This document shows positions 9,149 to 17,480 of a stretch of DNA of 52,291 nt, piece after piece. The DNA is from Actinomycetota bacterium (GTDB lineage: Bacteria > Actinomycetota > CADDZG01 > JAHWKV01). Every line of letters starts with the position of its first letter. Positions within the stretch are counted from its first letter, which is position 1. The notes under the pieces were generated by a model that saw only the letters and a program-made list of their open reading frames with translations, was not told the DNA's origin and did no database searches. The stretch is from contig JAHWKU010000014.1 in assembly GCA_019347715.1 (NCBI GenBank), positions 1 to 52,291 of the forward strand, written 5' to 3'. Both the position numbers and the translations under genes were made by a program.

Positions 9149-10333
9149 TTACCCAGAGGAGGCAAGTGCACTGCCAAATCCGGAGAAACTTCGTTCGATC
9201 ATCTCGTCGTTGGCGGTAAGAGATATTCGGAAGTAGCCAGGCTGATCCAGCAGGGCCCCGGGCAGTACGAGGATCCCGTGTTCTGCCAGGCGATAGCAGA
9301 ACTCCTCGTCGTCTTCCAACGGGGAGCGAACCATGAGGTAAAACGTGCCGTCTGGCTTGTGTAGCTGGTAGCCGAGTTCGCTCAGCCGCTCCACCATCAG
9401 GTCGCGACGCTCTTGAAGATGTGCCACGTCGATAGACAAGGTCTCTATCGACGGCAGGGCGTACTGAAGATCCGCATTGGGAAATGCCCAGCCGGTGATG
9501 GTCTGAGCCATATACAGCGCTGCTGCGACCGAACCCTTGTCGGCCATATCTGGATTGAGAGCCAGGTAACCGATCCTCTGTCCGGGTGTGAGCAGGGTCT
9601 TGCCATAGGTATAGATGAGGATCGAATTCGAATAGAAGAGGGATGGACTTCGGTACTCGATGCCGTCGAAAACGATGTTGCAGTAGGCATCGTCCGACAG
9701 CAAATAGATGGTTCGCCCGTTCTTCTCTGAGGCATCCGACAGCAATCCTGAAAGGGCCTGAAGCGTCTGCCTTGGATAGATCTTTCCCGTCGGGTTGTTC
9801 GGAGAGTTGACGATGATGGCCCTGGTCTTACTGGTAATGGCTCTCTCGATCGCCTCGAGGTCGAGATCGAAAGTAGTTTTATCCACCCCGACTCTCACCG
9901 GCACTCCGCCGGTGGACTTGATCAGCGGGTGATAAAAGAACCAAGGAGGTATTGGGTAGATGACCTCGTCGCCATCATCAACGATGGCTTTAAGGCTCAC
10001 GGCCAGGCCGGCGAAAGCGCCGTTGGTCATAAGGATGTCCTCATCGGAGAACTTCATCTGGTAACGACGAGACAAACTCTCCGATACGACCGCCAAGGAT
10101 TCCGGCTCACTCATCTTGTAAGCGAACCAGTCTTTGGATTGAGGAACGGATGCTTTCTGCAGAGCTTCACTGAACTCCGGCAGCGGCATGTCGTGGGGAT
10201 TGCCAAAGATGAAATCCGATACGCCTTCGGCCCCGCGCCTTGCCATGATCGGAGAGGAGTTGAGAAAGGAGAACAGCTGACGCTGATCGCTCAGCAACTC
10301 AGCGATCTTCGCTGAGATGGGGGCCGCGCTCAC
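9149..10333 (-). CDS. Class I/II PLP-dependent aminotransferase, aspartate-aminotransferase-like
   Basis: A 394-residue fold-type I aminotransferase moving an amino group between an amino acid and a 2-oxo acid. The protein shows NSPNNPTG (cofactor and substrate binding), the aspartate in LLSDDAYCNI that contacts the pyridine nitrogen, the Schiff-base lysine in YTYGKTLLTPGQRIGY, and the C-terminal arginine in GYFRISLTA for the substrate carboxylate. Length is normal. The substrate is not determined. It is separated from the divergent gene at 10442 by about 108 bases. Confidence 0.9.
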   Translation of the reverse strand: MSAAPISAKIAELLSDQRQLFSFLNSSPIMARRGAEGVSDFIFGNPHDMPLPEFSEALQKASVPQSKDWFAYKMSEPESLAVVSESLSRRYQMKFSDEDILMTNGAFAGLAVSLKAIVDDGDEVIYPIPPWFFYHPLIKSTGGVPVRVGVDKTTFDLDLEAIERAITSKTRAIIVNSPNNPTGKIYPRQTLQALSGLLSDASEKNGRTIYLLSDDAYCNIVFDGIEYRSPSLFYSNSILIYTYGKTLLTPGQRIGYLALNPDMADKGSVAAALYMAQTITGWAFPNADLQYALPSIETLSIDVAHLQERRDLMVERLSELGYQLHKPDGTFYLMVRSPLEDDEEFCYRLAEHGILVLPGALLDQPGYFRISLTANDEMIERSFSGFGSALASSG

Positions 10334-10428
10334 GTCAACTCCACTCCCGGGTCTTCTCTCAACCTATGCCTTCCACTTCGGAAACGAAGCCTAGCAAAGG
10401 ACAATCGCGATGCCCTTCAGGCCCGTCC

Positions 10429-10434
10429 TAGAAT
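10429..10434 (+). promoter_or_regulatory. Candidate -10 element for a leaderless mRNA
   Basis: TAGAAT ends 7 bases before the ATG at 10442 and no Shine-Dalgarno sequence is seen. This spacing would place transcription start at or next to the start codon, as in the leaderless mRNAs common in actinobacteria. No convincing -35 is visible. Confidence 0.45.
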
Positions 10435-10441
10435 TTGGTCC

Positions 10442-11512
10442 ATGACTGCCGAGCCGCTACACGTGCTGTTGTCGCGCGCGTACGTCGCGTTCACGATCGA
10501 GTTCGACAATGCTCTTGAGGCAGTGATGCCTCATCGCACGTCGGTGCAGCAGGGCCCCGGGGCGTCGGAGGACCGGCCCTGGCTAGTTTCGGCGGTCATG
10601 TGGACGAATCTGCTCCGCTTTGTGGGGGACGGCCTGTCGGTCGCCGAGCTAAACCGGCGGGCGCGCATCCCGAAGGGAGATCACCCTTCGCTTTCCCACG
10701 TCCAGTGGTGGCGCTACGTGGACGTCATCCCCGATCCCGCCCAGCCGAAGAAAAAACAGGCGCGAATCGTCACGCCGACGAAGGCTGGCCGCAAGGCGGC
10801 GCGGATCTTTCCGCCGCTCTTTCCGGAGATCGAGAAGCGGTGGGAGAAGCGGCATACGAAGAAGAAGGTGGACGCCCTGCGACGCGCGTTGCGCCCCTTT
10901 GTCGACAACACCCTGCCTCATGCTTTACCGGTCGTCGCGTACGGCGACGGCATGCGCACCAACGTCGCGCGAGGCGGTGATCCCGAGCCCGCGTCCGACC
11001 TGAGCTCGCTTCTCGCGCGGGTATTGATCGCTTTCACGATCGACTATGAGGAGGACTCCGATCTGTCCTTGCCGGTCGCGGCGAACGTGCTGCGGGTGCT
11101 CGATGAGGACGGCATCGCCATGCGCGAGATCCCAGCACGCGCGGCAGTGTCGAAAGAGGCCGTGAGTGTTTCAGTTAAGCAGCTCGTGAAAGGCGGTTAC
11201 GCCAGCGAGCGTGCTCGCATGTTGTTTCTGACCAAAAAGGGCGAGAGAGCGCTCGCTGCCCATACGAAGCGCGTTGCGGATATCGAGAAAGGATGGGAGA
11301 AGAAGTACGGGAAGCAAACCGTGGAGGCTTTACGGCGTGGCCTCGACGCGTTTCAGTCGAAGCTAGGAGAGGGTCTGCGGCCCAATGCTGAGGGCTGGCG
11401 AGTCCATAAGGTCTACGCGGCGCAGACCGAGGCGATGATCAAGGATCCAAAGAAGGGTTTGCCGCACCATCCGGTGGTCCTACACCGCGGCGGCTACCCG
11501 GACGGCTCCTAA
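10442..11512 (+). CDS. Protein of two tandem MarR-like winged-helix halves
   Basis: A 356-residue protein built from two related halves (about 1-165 and 180-330). Each starts with a similar helix (LLSRAYVAFTIEFDNA and LLARVLIAFTIDYEED), continues with a winged-helix-like segment, and ends with a matching block (EKRWEKRHTKKKVDALRRAL and EKGWEKKYGKQTVEALRRGL). The second half, with AAVSKEAVSVSVKQLVKGGYA and LTKKGERAL, resembles MarR-type regulators. A monomer with two such halves could mimic a MarR dimer. The coding sequence is GC-richer than its neighbours, hinting at transfer. Regulator of unknown target; no ligand site is evident. Confidence 0.72.
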   Translation: MTAEPLHVLLSRAYVAFTIEFDNALEAVMPHRTSVQQGPGASEDRPWLVSAVMWTNLLRFVGDGLSVAELNRRARIPKGDHPSLSHVQWWRYVDVIPDPAQPKKKQARIVTPTKAGRKAARIFPPLFPEIEKRWEKRHTKKKVDALRRALRPFVDNTLPHALPVVAYGDGMRTNVARGGDPEPASDLSSLLARVLIAFTIDYEEDSDLSLPVAANVLRVLDEDGIAMREIPARAAVSKEAVSVSVKQLVKGGYASERARMLFLTKKGERALAAHTKRVADIEKGWEKKYGKQTVEALRRGLDAFQSKLGEGLRPNAEGWRVHKVYAAQTEAMIKDPKKGLPHHPVVLHRGGYPDGS

Positions 11513-11572
11513 CCGCGTCACCGCATGCGAACCTTGATTCTGCCCTACATACTGGTCATGTAATTTCTACCC

Positions 11573-12292
11573 GTGCGTCTTCCTCTGGATCTTCCTCTAC
11601 TTCCTGGGATCGGTCTCTTCGTTCTTTCGATAGGCTCGCAGCTCCTGGTTAACAGAATCATCCGGCGCATCTCATCCAACCGGCCCCGATTTCGGAGCTA
11701 TGCCTCTTGGCTCACTAACCTGGGCTGGATCGCGGGACCGCTTGCTGCGGTATGGATCGCCTCGAGTCGCTACGGCTCGGGAGACCCTATTCGGGACTTC
11801 GGATTTCTCCCGCGACTATGGGATCTCGTGCTGGTTCCGGCCACAGTGATCGTCGGAGGGACGGTTACCACGCTTGTGGGAAGCGTGGTCAAGCGCCTTG
11901 CTCCGACAGATATCCCTTCGGCCCCAAAATCGATCGAGGAAGCCCATCCCCTAACTCTGCCTCCCACTGTTTTCGTCGCAGTCGTGGCCCACCTTACCGA
12001 GGAGATCTCCTATCGGGGATTTCTCCAACAGGCGTTCGCTTTTGCTATGCCGGTCCCGTTCGCGGTTTTTATTCAGGCAGTGGCATTTGGACTCGGGCAC
12101 TCAGGGATCCTGCAAAGGAAAGGCTTCTTGATTCTTCCGACTGTTCAGTCCACCCTCATCGGTTCATCTTTGGGAGGGGCTGTCGCGTTGTCAGGTCGTC
12201 TCTTTCCTGCGATTGCGTCTCACGTGATTCTCAACATCCTCGCTCTTGCGGAGCTGAAAAAGCGGGTTGTAACAGACGGCAACCTCGCCTAA
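11573..12292 (+). CDS. CPBP-family intramembrane metalloprotease
   Basis: A 239-residue membrane protein with several hydrophobic helices, starting at GTG 11573. The CPBP (Abi) family motifs are visible: EEISYR (EExxxR), FGLGH (FxxxH) and HVILN (HxxxN) near the C-terminus, which line a zinc site in the membrane. Related proteins process prenylated proteins in eukaryotes (Rce1) and give bacteriocin immunity or regulated proteolysis in bacteria. It follows the MarR-like gene on the same strand after 60 bases. Specific substrate unknown. Confidence 0.87.
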   Translation: MRLPLDLPLLPGIGLFVLSIGSQLLVNRIIRRISSNRPRFRSYASWLTNLGWIAGPLAAVWIASSRYGSGDPIRDFGFLPRLWDLVLVPATVIVGGTVTTLVGSVVKRLAPTDIPSAPKSIEEAHPLTLPPTVFVAVVAHLTEEISYRGFLQQAFAFAMPVPFAVFIQAVAFGLGHSGILQRKGFLILPTVQSTLIGSSLGGAVALSGRLFPAIASHVILNILALAELKKRVVTDGNLA

Positions 12293-12431
12293 CGACGAAC
12301 GTCCTGGCTTGGAGCCCACAGCACAGCTGAAGAATCGGACCCAAGAAGAGTCACCTGCTCGGAAGCTTGTCCTTCAGTGTCGATCCCAAACGGCAATCCA
12401 TTTGGCGTTGGTTTTATTAGGGACAACTGGG

Positions 12432-12513
12432 TGGTGGGGGAAGGATTCGAACCTCCGTAGTCAATGACAGCTGGTTTACAGCCAGCCCCGTTTGGCCGCT
12501 TCGGTACCCCACC
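12432..12513 (-). tRNA. tRNA-Tyr (GTA anticodon)
   Basis: An 82-base class II tRNA on the minus strand: acceptor GGTGGGG/CCCCACC with discriminator A, a long variable arm, anticodon loop CTGTAAA (anticodon GTA) and T arm AGGTTCGAATCCT. The long variable loop and anticodon fit tRNA-Tyr. It is divergent from yajQ. Confidence 0.95.
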
Positions 12514-12570
12514 GGTGCACTCGCTAGGATAAAGCGTAGAAGCAACTGGCATTCAATCGGGAGGCATCTT

Positions 12571-13062
12571 ATGGCGCAGTTTTCCTTTGACGTGGTGAGT
12601 GAGGTGGACAAGCAGGAGATCACCAACGCCCTCGACCAGGCGCGAAAAGAGGTGAGCACTCGCTTCGATTTCAAGAACACCGGTACCGAGATCAAGCACG
12701 ATCAGGACGACTCGATCGAGGTGAAGTCCAATTCCGAGGGCCGCGTTCAGGCAGCGGTTGACCTCATAAAGGAGAAGATGGTCCGCAGAAACGTCTCGTT
12801 GAAGGCTCTGCAGGAGGGCAAGATAGAACCCGCGGGAGGAAACAACTTCCGGCAGACCATCTCGATCGTGCATGGGATCAATGACGACAAAGCGAGGACA
12901 ATCAACAAGTTCATCAAAGGATTGGAAGCCAAGGCACAGAGCCAGGTTCAGGGCAATCAGCTGAGGGTTTCATCCAAGTCAAAGAACGACCTTCAAGCGG
13001 TGATCCAAGCCCTCAAAGAGGAGGACTTTGGGATTCCACTTCAGTTCACGAATTATCGGTAA
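12571..13062 (+). CDS. yajQ: YajQ-family nucleotide-binding protein
   Basis: A 163-residue member of the YajQ/UPF0234 family, small cytosolic proteins of two ferredoxin-like domains; some members bind cyclic di-GMP or nucleic acid and affect virulence genes or phage gene expression. It begins MAQFSFDVVSEVDKQEITNA and contains STRFDFKNTGTEI and KTIND-equivalent segments (GINDDKARTINKFIK), and ends in the conserved IPLQFTNYR. Its last 17 bases overlap, tail to tail, the end of the large serine recombinase gene. This probably marks the left border of the accessory island. Confidence 0.92.
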   Translation: MAQFSFDVVSEVDKQEITNALDQARKEVSTRFDFKNTGTEIKHDQDDSIEVKSNSEGRVQAAVDLIKEKMVRRNVSLKALQEGKIEPAGGNNFRQTISIVHGINDDKARTINKFIKGLEAKAQSQVQGNQLRVSSKSKNDLQAVIQALKEEDFGIPLQFTNYR

Positions 13063-14809
13063 CTTTGCGTGAGGCAAGATCCCTGGTCAGATCGACCTTC
13101 CTGAAGGCGGGTTCCAAGTACTCGACGACCTCCACACCCCAGGAGTCGTCATCTGCGAAGTCGATCGTCCTCCAGTTGCCCTGAGGTAGTAGTTCAGACC
13201 TAAGTTTCGGATCCACGATCAGGCGGTCGCCTTCCCTGCTAACCCTGAATTCCTCGAACACTTCCCTGAGCTGCAGGTTTAATCGGGGGACATCCTCGGC
13301 AGTCAACCTTCCGGAGATCATCCTCTTTATGGAGTCGAACTGATCCAGCAAGAGATCGATCTCCTCAGTCGATAGGCCGCCCTCGACCTTCGCAAGCTTC
13401 TTCTGCAGTCGCTCAAGAGCGGCATTGGCGTGCTCGATGCGAGCACTTAATTCTTCCTCAAGTCGTGAGAATTGCTCAGGTTTGATCCTGGCGTTCTGGT
13501 AATCGCTCGAAATGCGATTGAGCGCAGTCACGGCATCCCGTTTCTCTGCGTCAACCTGAGCGATCTCTGACGCGATGATGCTCGCTTCCTGATTGCGAAT
13601 CGAAAGCAACCGCTCTCTTTCACGACTGATGGTGGTGTGGAGATCGAGCTGATCCACGAAGTTGGAGACGAATGAGTCTCTGACCGCCTCGTCGATCTCA
13701 TCGCGGAGAATGTGGGGGAGATCACATCTGCCCAACCTTCGACCACGGCAACTGTATCTATGCCTCCCGCGTCGGTCGGTGCGCGTGCCGATGCGCTCTG
13801 CGCATTCGTCGCACCACAACAATCCCGAGAGCAGGAACACGGCCGAAGATGAGCGCACTCCCCTCCCGCCCCTTAACCTCCTCCGACCTTTAAGGACCTC
13901 TTGCGCCTGTTCCCATCTCTCGACGCTGAGGATCGGCGGCACGTTGAGAGAGGACACCCACTCATGTGGGCAGGACTCCCACACCGCCTGAGCGTCGGGA
14001 TCTCCTGGGGAGGCGCATGGACAATCCTTGAGCCTCTGCCCTTTGTGGACGGCCAACCCAGCGAGCAGCGGATTCGCTATCAGCGTGCGGATCCCTCCGT
14101 CATGCCAGGCGTCCTTTGCCCTCCTCTTGTATGGATGGTTGATGGACCGCTCGACACCCGGAGGGGCTATCCCACGCTCGATCAACCAATCGGCGATCTG
14201 CTGGGGAGACCAACCCTTGTCGATGTAAGCCACGAAAATGTCGTTCACGACTTGCGCCGCCACGGGGTCGATCTCGTAGAACTTGATCGTTCGATTTGGG
14301 TTGGTAGGCGACTGCCTCCGCTGTCCATCTCTATAGCCGTAGCAGGCCCACGCTCCTTGGTGAACTCCCTTGAGCACGCCCAGCCGCTTGCCGCTGGTGA
14401 CTCTGTGCGACTTCGTGTCGCTCTCCTCCTTGGCGGCATGACTCTTGATGAGAAGCGACAAATCGTCGGCTAGAAAGTTGCCCGTCGATCTCTCCGCCAC
14501 CGACTCGACCTCGACCCCCATGCCCCGCAGCCGCCAGATGATCGATAGCGCCGAGTTGTCGTTCTGCTGGCGCGACAGTCGGCTGATCTCCGAGACCACC
14601 AGCACGTCGAACCGCTGACCTGCCTCTTTCATCATGCGATCGAACCCAGGGCGGGGAGTGTTCGCCTTCCACCCCGAGGCGGAGTCAGCATAGGTGTGGA
14701 CGTACGACCATCCCCGTTCCTCGAACAGGCGAAGGGCATCCCGCTCCTGTCTCTCGATGGACGCGCCCTGCTCCTCGGTCGAGCGTCGCGCATAGATGGC
14801 CGCTCTCAC
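13046..14809 (-). CDS. Large serine recombinase (phage-type integrase)
   Basis: A 587-residue large serine recombinase. Domains in order: resolvase catalytic domain with nucleophile Ser10 (VRAAIYARRSTEEQ) and the SEISRLSR arginine segment; the recombinase domain (GVLKGVHQGAWACYGY ... NPLLAGLAVHKG); a zinc ribbon (LLWCDEC ... YSCRGRRLGRC); and a coiled-coil region around 400-480 (EEELSARIEHANAALERLQK). Such enzymes integrate and excise elements at short att sites. It starts at GTG 14809, sharing a base with the upstream stop (TAGTG). The 3' end overlaps yajQ, as expected if the enzyme sits at one end of its own element. Confidence 0.94.
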   Translation of the reverse strand: MRAAIYARRSTEEQGASIERQERDALRLFEERGWSYVHTYADSASGWKANTPRPGFDRMMKEAGQRFDVLVVSEISRLSRQQNDNSALSIIWRLRGMGVEVESVAERSTGNFLADDLSLLIKSHAAKEESDTKSHRVTSGKRLGVLKGVHQGAWACYGYRDGQRRQSPTNPNRTIKFYEIDPVAAQVVNDIFVAYIDKGWSPQQIADWLIERGIAPPGVERSINHPYKRRAKDAWHDGGIRTLIANPLLAGLAVHKGQRLKDCPCASPGDPDAQAVWESCPHEWVSSLNVPPILSVERWEQAQEVLKGRRRLRGGRGVRSSSAVFLLSGLLWCDECAERIGTRTDRRGRHRYSCRGRRLGRCDLPHILRDEIDEAVRDSFVSNFVDQLDLHTTISRERERLLSIRNQEASIIASEIAQVDAEKRDAVTALNRISSDYQNARIKPEQFSRLEEELSARIEHANAALERLQKKLAKVEGGLSTEEIDLLLDQFDSIKRMISGRLTAEDVPRLNLQLREVFEEFRVSREGDRLIVDPKLRSELLPQGNWRTIDFADDDSWGVEVVEYLEPAFRKVDLTRDLASRKVTDNS

Positions 14810-15237
14810 TAAAAGCTGAAGTCCGGCTTGATCGTGGGATACCGCTCGAACAGATCGTCCATCCACCCCTCCGGATCGGCCTCGATCCTTCGGTACTCCT
14901 CGATACGGGCGTCGAGCGTTCGCGCCCTCGCGCCCACCTTCTCTCGGCGTTGCATAAGGTCATTGAATCGCTGCCTGTATTCGGATGCAGCAACATCCCT
15001 CCGTTCGCTCTCCGCCTTGAGATCCTGCATCTCCGTCTCTATGGCGTTGTACGCTCGCTTCACTACCCTTATCTCTTCCTCAAGCTCGGCGAAACGCTGA
15101 GTTTGCATCTCAGCGATCATCGTCTTCGCCTTATCCTTCGCCCTCTGAATCTCACGCTCCAGCTTGCCGAACTCGTCGGACGACATGACCAAGCGACCCA
15201 ACTCCTGTTCCGCCTGGGCGATTGTTCTCTTGGGCAT
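14809..15237 (-). CDS. Coiled-coil protein of the element
   Basis: A 142-residue, highly charged protein predicted to be mostly coiled coil from about residue 20 to 115 (for example AEMQTQRFAELEEEIRVVKR), ending in a short hydrophobic-acidic tail (ERYPTIKPDFSF). I do not recognise a family. The ATG at 15237 overlaps the upstream stop (TGATG), with GGAGGAG just before; a GTG one codon upstream is the alternative. Its stop overlaps the recombinase start, so the two are coupled, and it might be a recombination directionality or accessory factor. That role is speculation. Confidence 0.7.
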   Translation of the reverse strand: MPKRTIAQAEQELGRLVMSSDEFGKLEREIQRAKDKAKTMIAEMQTQRFAELEEEIRVVKRAYNAIETEMQDLKAESERRDVAASEYRQRFNDLMQRREKVGARARTLDARIEEYRRIEADPEGWMDDLFERYPTIKPDFSF

Positions 15238-15431
15238 CACTCCTCCTTCAACGCGTCGTACTTCTGTCCTGTCTCCTGCTCAACCAACTGCTTCCGCTCG
15301 GCTCGCTTCTTGTCGCGATCTTCCAATTGACTCAACCTCAGCTCCGCGTCTTCGGCTGCGGCGTGAACCCTGACCGCGTATTCCGTGGCGATCGTCGAGA
15401 AGCGATTGCGCAACTTCTTGCCCTGACTCAT
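15237..15431 (-). CDS. Small charged protein downstream of the terminase
   Basis: A 64-residue, Lys/Arg/Glu-rich helical protein (MSQGKKLRNRFSTIATEYAV ... RDKKRAERKQLVEQETG). No family recognised. A strong AGGAGGTGAA directly before the ATG overlaps the end of the terminase gene, and its own stop overlaps the next start. The tight packing and strong ribosome site support that it is a real gene. Confidence 0.65.
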   Translation of the reverse strand: MSQGKKLRNRFSTIATEYAVRVHAAAEDAELRLSQLEDRDKKRAERKQLVEQETGQKYDALKEE

Positions 15432-15432
15432 T

Positions 15433-16905
15433 TCACCTCCTCTCCCAGCTCGCTCGTTCTCTGTACGTGAGCGCGCCGTCTTTGTCGATGTAAAAAACCT
15501 TTCCGGCGATCTCTAGGTGCACCCGCTTCTTCGGGCCGTTGAAGTTGGCCCTGCTCTGACGGGCGGGCTTCGCGGGACCCTCCTCGGCCATCGATAAAGC
15601 CGCCATCCCAATCGCCATCGCCATGTCGTCGTGCTTGTTTCTACCGTGATCGATGCGCCAGCCGTAGCTCGTCTGCTCGGCGTGAAGCTCAAGAAGCTCG
15701 CGCTCCAACTCCTTGTCAGGAAACATCCGCAGCTGTCCCGTCTGGATCAGGTGATAGAGATTTGAGGAAAGACGCCCGACCGAGTGAGCGGTGAAGGTGA
15801 ACTCCTCGATCCTTCCTCCGTACTTCTGGATCGTCGACTGTGCCTGCCACGGATCCATGACGACGCGTCGTGTGGGAAATCGCTTCACCGCGTTGTCTAG
15901 CCAATCCTCGACGTGTCGAATCTGCACAGGCGCTCCCCTGCGCCCTTCCCACACCACCAGGTCGTCGAGAACAATCTGACCCTCGCCTGACACTTCCCGG
16001 CCACGTGATCGATGAAGCACCGCTGCCGCGGTTCTATCTTTGGTGAGCCCTAAATCGATCCCTATGTAATAGGCGTTGCGAGGATCGCCGATGGGTTGTG
16101 GCGAAAGCCTGTCGTCAAAGCAGCGCTTCAGTGCCTCCTTTGTGACGAAGGACCCCGATCCTTCCGTCCATACGTTCTCCACGAACCTTTGGTAAACGTG
16201 CGGCGGCAACGTCTCCCTCATTCGCTCAACTTCCTCATCAGTGATCCAGGAAGCCAGCCGACCCGGGGCGATGAAGGCGTAGAAGTCGTCCCGCCGCCTG
16301 GCGAGTTCCCTGACCTCCCAGCAGATCGACTCCTTGTCGAAGCCAGCCGTGGTCGTGAGAACGCCCCGCCAGTTCGGCCGTTTAACCGCCGCCGTGTAGA
16401 AGCTGTCGAAGAGATCACGGTTCGGCTGATTCCAAAACTCGTCGAGGACGAAGAAGTCGACGATTAATCCATGAGCGGTAGGGGCATCGGCAGAGTGGAC
16501 CCGCAACGATGATCCTGTATAGGGCGCGCTTATTCGATCCCTGTGGATTTGGAAGGACTGATCCAGTAAGGGATTGCGGCGGATGAATCCGACCGCAGCG
16601 TCAAAAAGCTCGCGTGCCTGCTCCTTGTCGCCTGCCGCGATGTGCCCTCTCCAGTCGTATCCACCCAAGACGAGCTGGGTCAGCGCCTCTCCCGCGACCA
16701 TGGTCGTCTTGGCGTGACCCCGCGGTAACTCGAAGTAGCAGAGTCGATACCTGTAGCGGCCGTCATCCTGCAGCTCGTCGAGAGGATCGAAGACCTTCTT
16801 CCTCTGCCAATCCTCAAGCGCCTCCCCCAATCTCCGACCATCGCTGAGAATCAACTGCTCGTTGCGGAAGGCCATCGGATCCTCGAGATAGCGGTCGAAG
16901 TTCAT
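15433..16905 (-). CDS. Phage terminase large subunit
   Basis: A 490-residue terminase large subunit: an ATP-driven DNA packaging motor plus a headful or cos nuclease. The ATPase half has a variant Walker A (RGHAKTT, residues 62-68) and a Walker B ending in DE (FFVLDEF, 155-156). The nuclease half shows YIGIDLGLTKD (Asp 284), VVMDPWQAQ (Asp 351) and the late HDDMAMA (Asp 426-427). All key acidic residues are present, so it is not an obvious relic. The start at 16905 overlaps the small-subunit stop (ATGA). No portal, protease or capsid gene is found nearby, which is unusual. Confidence 0.9.
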   Translation of the reverse strand: MNFDRYLEDPMAFRNEQLILSDGRRLGEALEDWQRKKVFDPLDELQDDGRYRYRLCYFELPRGHAKTTMVAGEALTQLVLGGYDWRGHIAAGDKEQARELFDAAVGFIRRNPLLDQSFQIHRDRISAPYTGSSLRVHSADAPTAHGLIVDFFVLDEFWNQPNRDLFDSFYTAAVKRPNWRGVLTTTAGFDKESICWEVRELARRRDDFYAFIAPGRLASWITDEEVERMRETLPPHVYQRFVENVWTEGSGSFVTKEALKRCFDDRLSPQPIGDPRNAYYIGIDLGLTKDRTAAAVLHRSRGREVSGEGQIVLDDLVVWEGRRGAPVQIRHVEDWLDNAVKRFPTRRVVMDPWQAQSTIQKYGGRIEEFTFTAHSVGRLSSNLYHLIQTGQLRMFPDKELERELLELHAEQTSYGWRIDHGRNKHDDMAMAIGMAALSMAEEGPAKPARQSRANFNGPKKRVHLEIAGKVFYIDKDGALTYRERASWERR

Positions 16906-17480
16906 CGCCCGGCACACTCCCGACAGATCCGCTCATGCGTCTTCGGATTTCGAAACTTGGGCTTCCCATCTCCACACCGATCGCACAAGGAAGTAGGAGG
17001 TGGCGCCTTGGTCGCTCTCCGCCGCTCCAGTGCCTCGATCAAGTCGAAGCTGCGGGCAACGTCCACGCCCAACTTCGCCCTCGCCGAAGGAGTCATCCCG
17101 AGCGCGTTGAGCCATCTGGGAAGTTGATTGCTCTCGGCGTAGTAGAGCTTCATGACCTTCTCGCTAACCTCGTCGACTCCGTGCTCGTCGATCAATGCCT
17201 CCGTCATCTCAATCGTCGTCAAGGCGCGTGCCGCCCTGCGTATGGCGTACTCGTCGAGGATCTCGCTATGTGCGCCCTGCAACTTCTCTGCGAGGGCGGA
17301 TCGAATGGCCAGCGCAAACTTCTCTTCGATGGGCGCCCTAGTCCTCTCCGAGAAGATGCCGTGCACTAGATGGAACGTGTTTCCAACAGGGAAGGGAAGG
17401 CTTCGATCCCACGATTGCTTGGGCGCTGCCCGCTCCACGGCGGTCGAGGGACGGACCCGGGTACGCCTTCGCCCCGCCAT
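16902..17480 (-). CDS. Putative phage terminase small subunit with C-terminal zinc ribbon
   Basis: A 192-residue protein immediately upstream of the large terminase gene, overlapping it by 4 bases. The segment LPRWLNALGMTPSARAKLGV matches the hallmark near the C-terminus of P27-type small terminase subunits, which recognise the packaging site. It is followed by a CDRCG ... CREC zinc ribbon that I would not expect in a standard small subunit. The ATG at 17480 overlaps the stop of the upstream recombinase (TGATG); the frame is open further upstream but that overlaps the recombinase deeply. Assignment rests on one motif plus position. Confidence 0.68.
   Translation of the reverse strand: MAGRRRTRVRPSTAVERAAPKQSWDRSLPFPVGNTFHLVHGIFSERTRAPIEEKFALAIRSALAEKLQGAHSEILDEYAIRRAARALTTIEMTEALIDEHGVDEVSEKVMKLYYAESNQLPRWLNALGMTPSARAKLGVDVARSFDLIEALERRRATKAPPPTSLCDRCGDGKPKFRNPKTHERICRECAGR

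Noticed and set aside
12432..12513. tRNA-Tyr as the attachment site of the island
   Set aside because: Intact yajQ lies between it and the recombinase, no duplicated tRNA end was noticed, and the integrase is of the serine type, which seldom uses tRNA genes.
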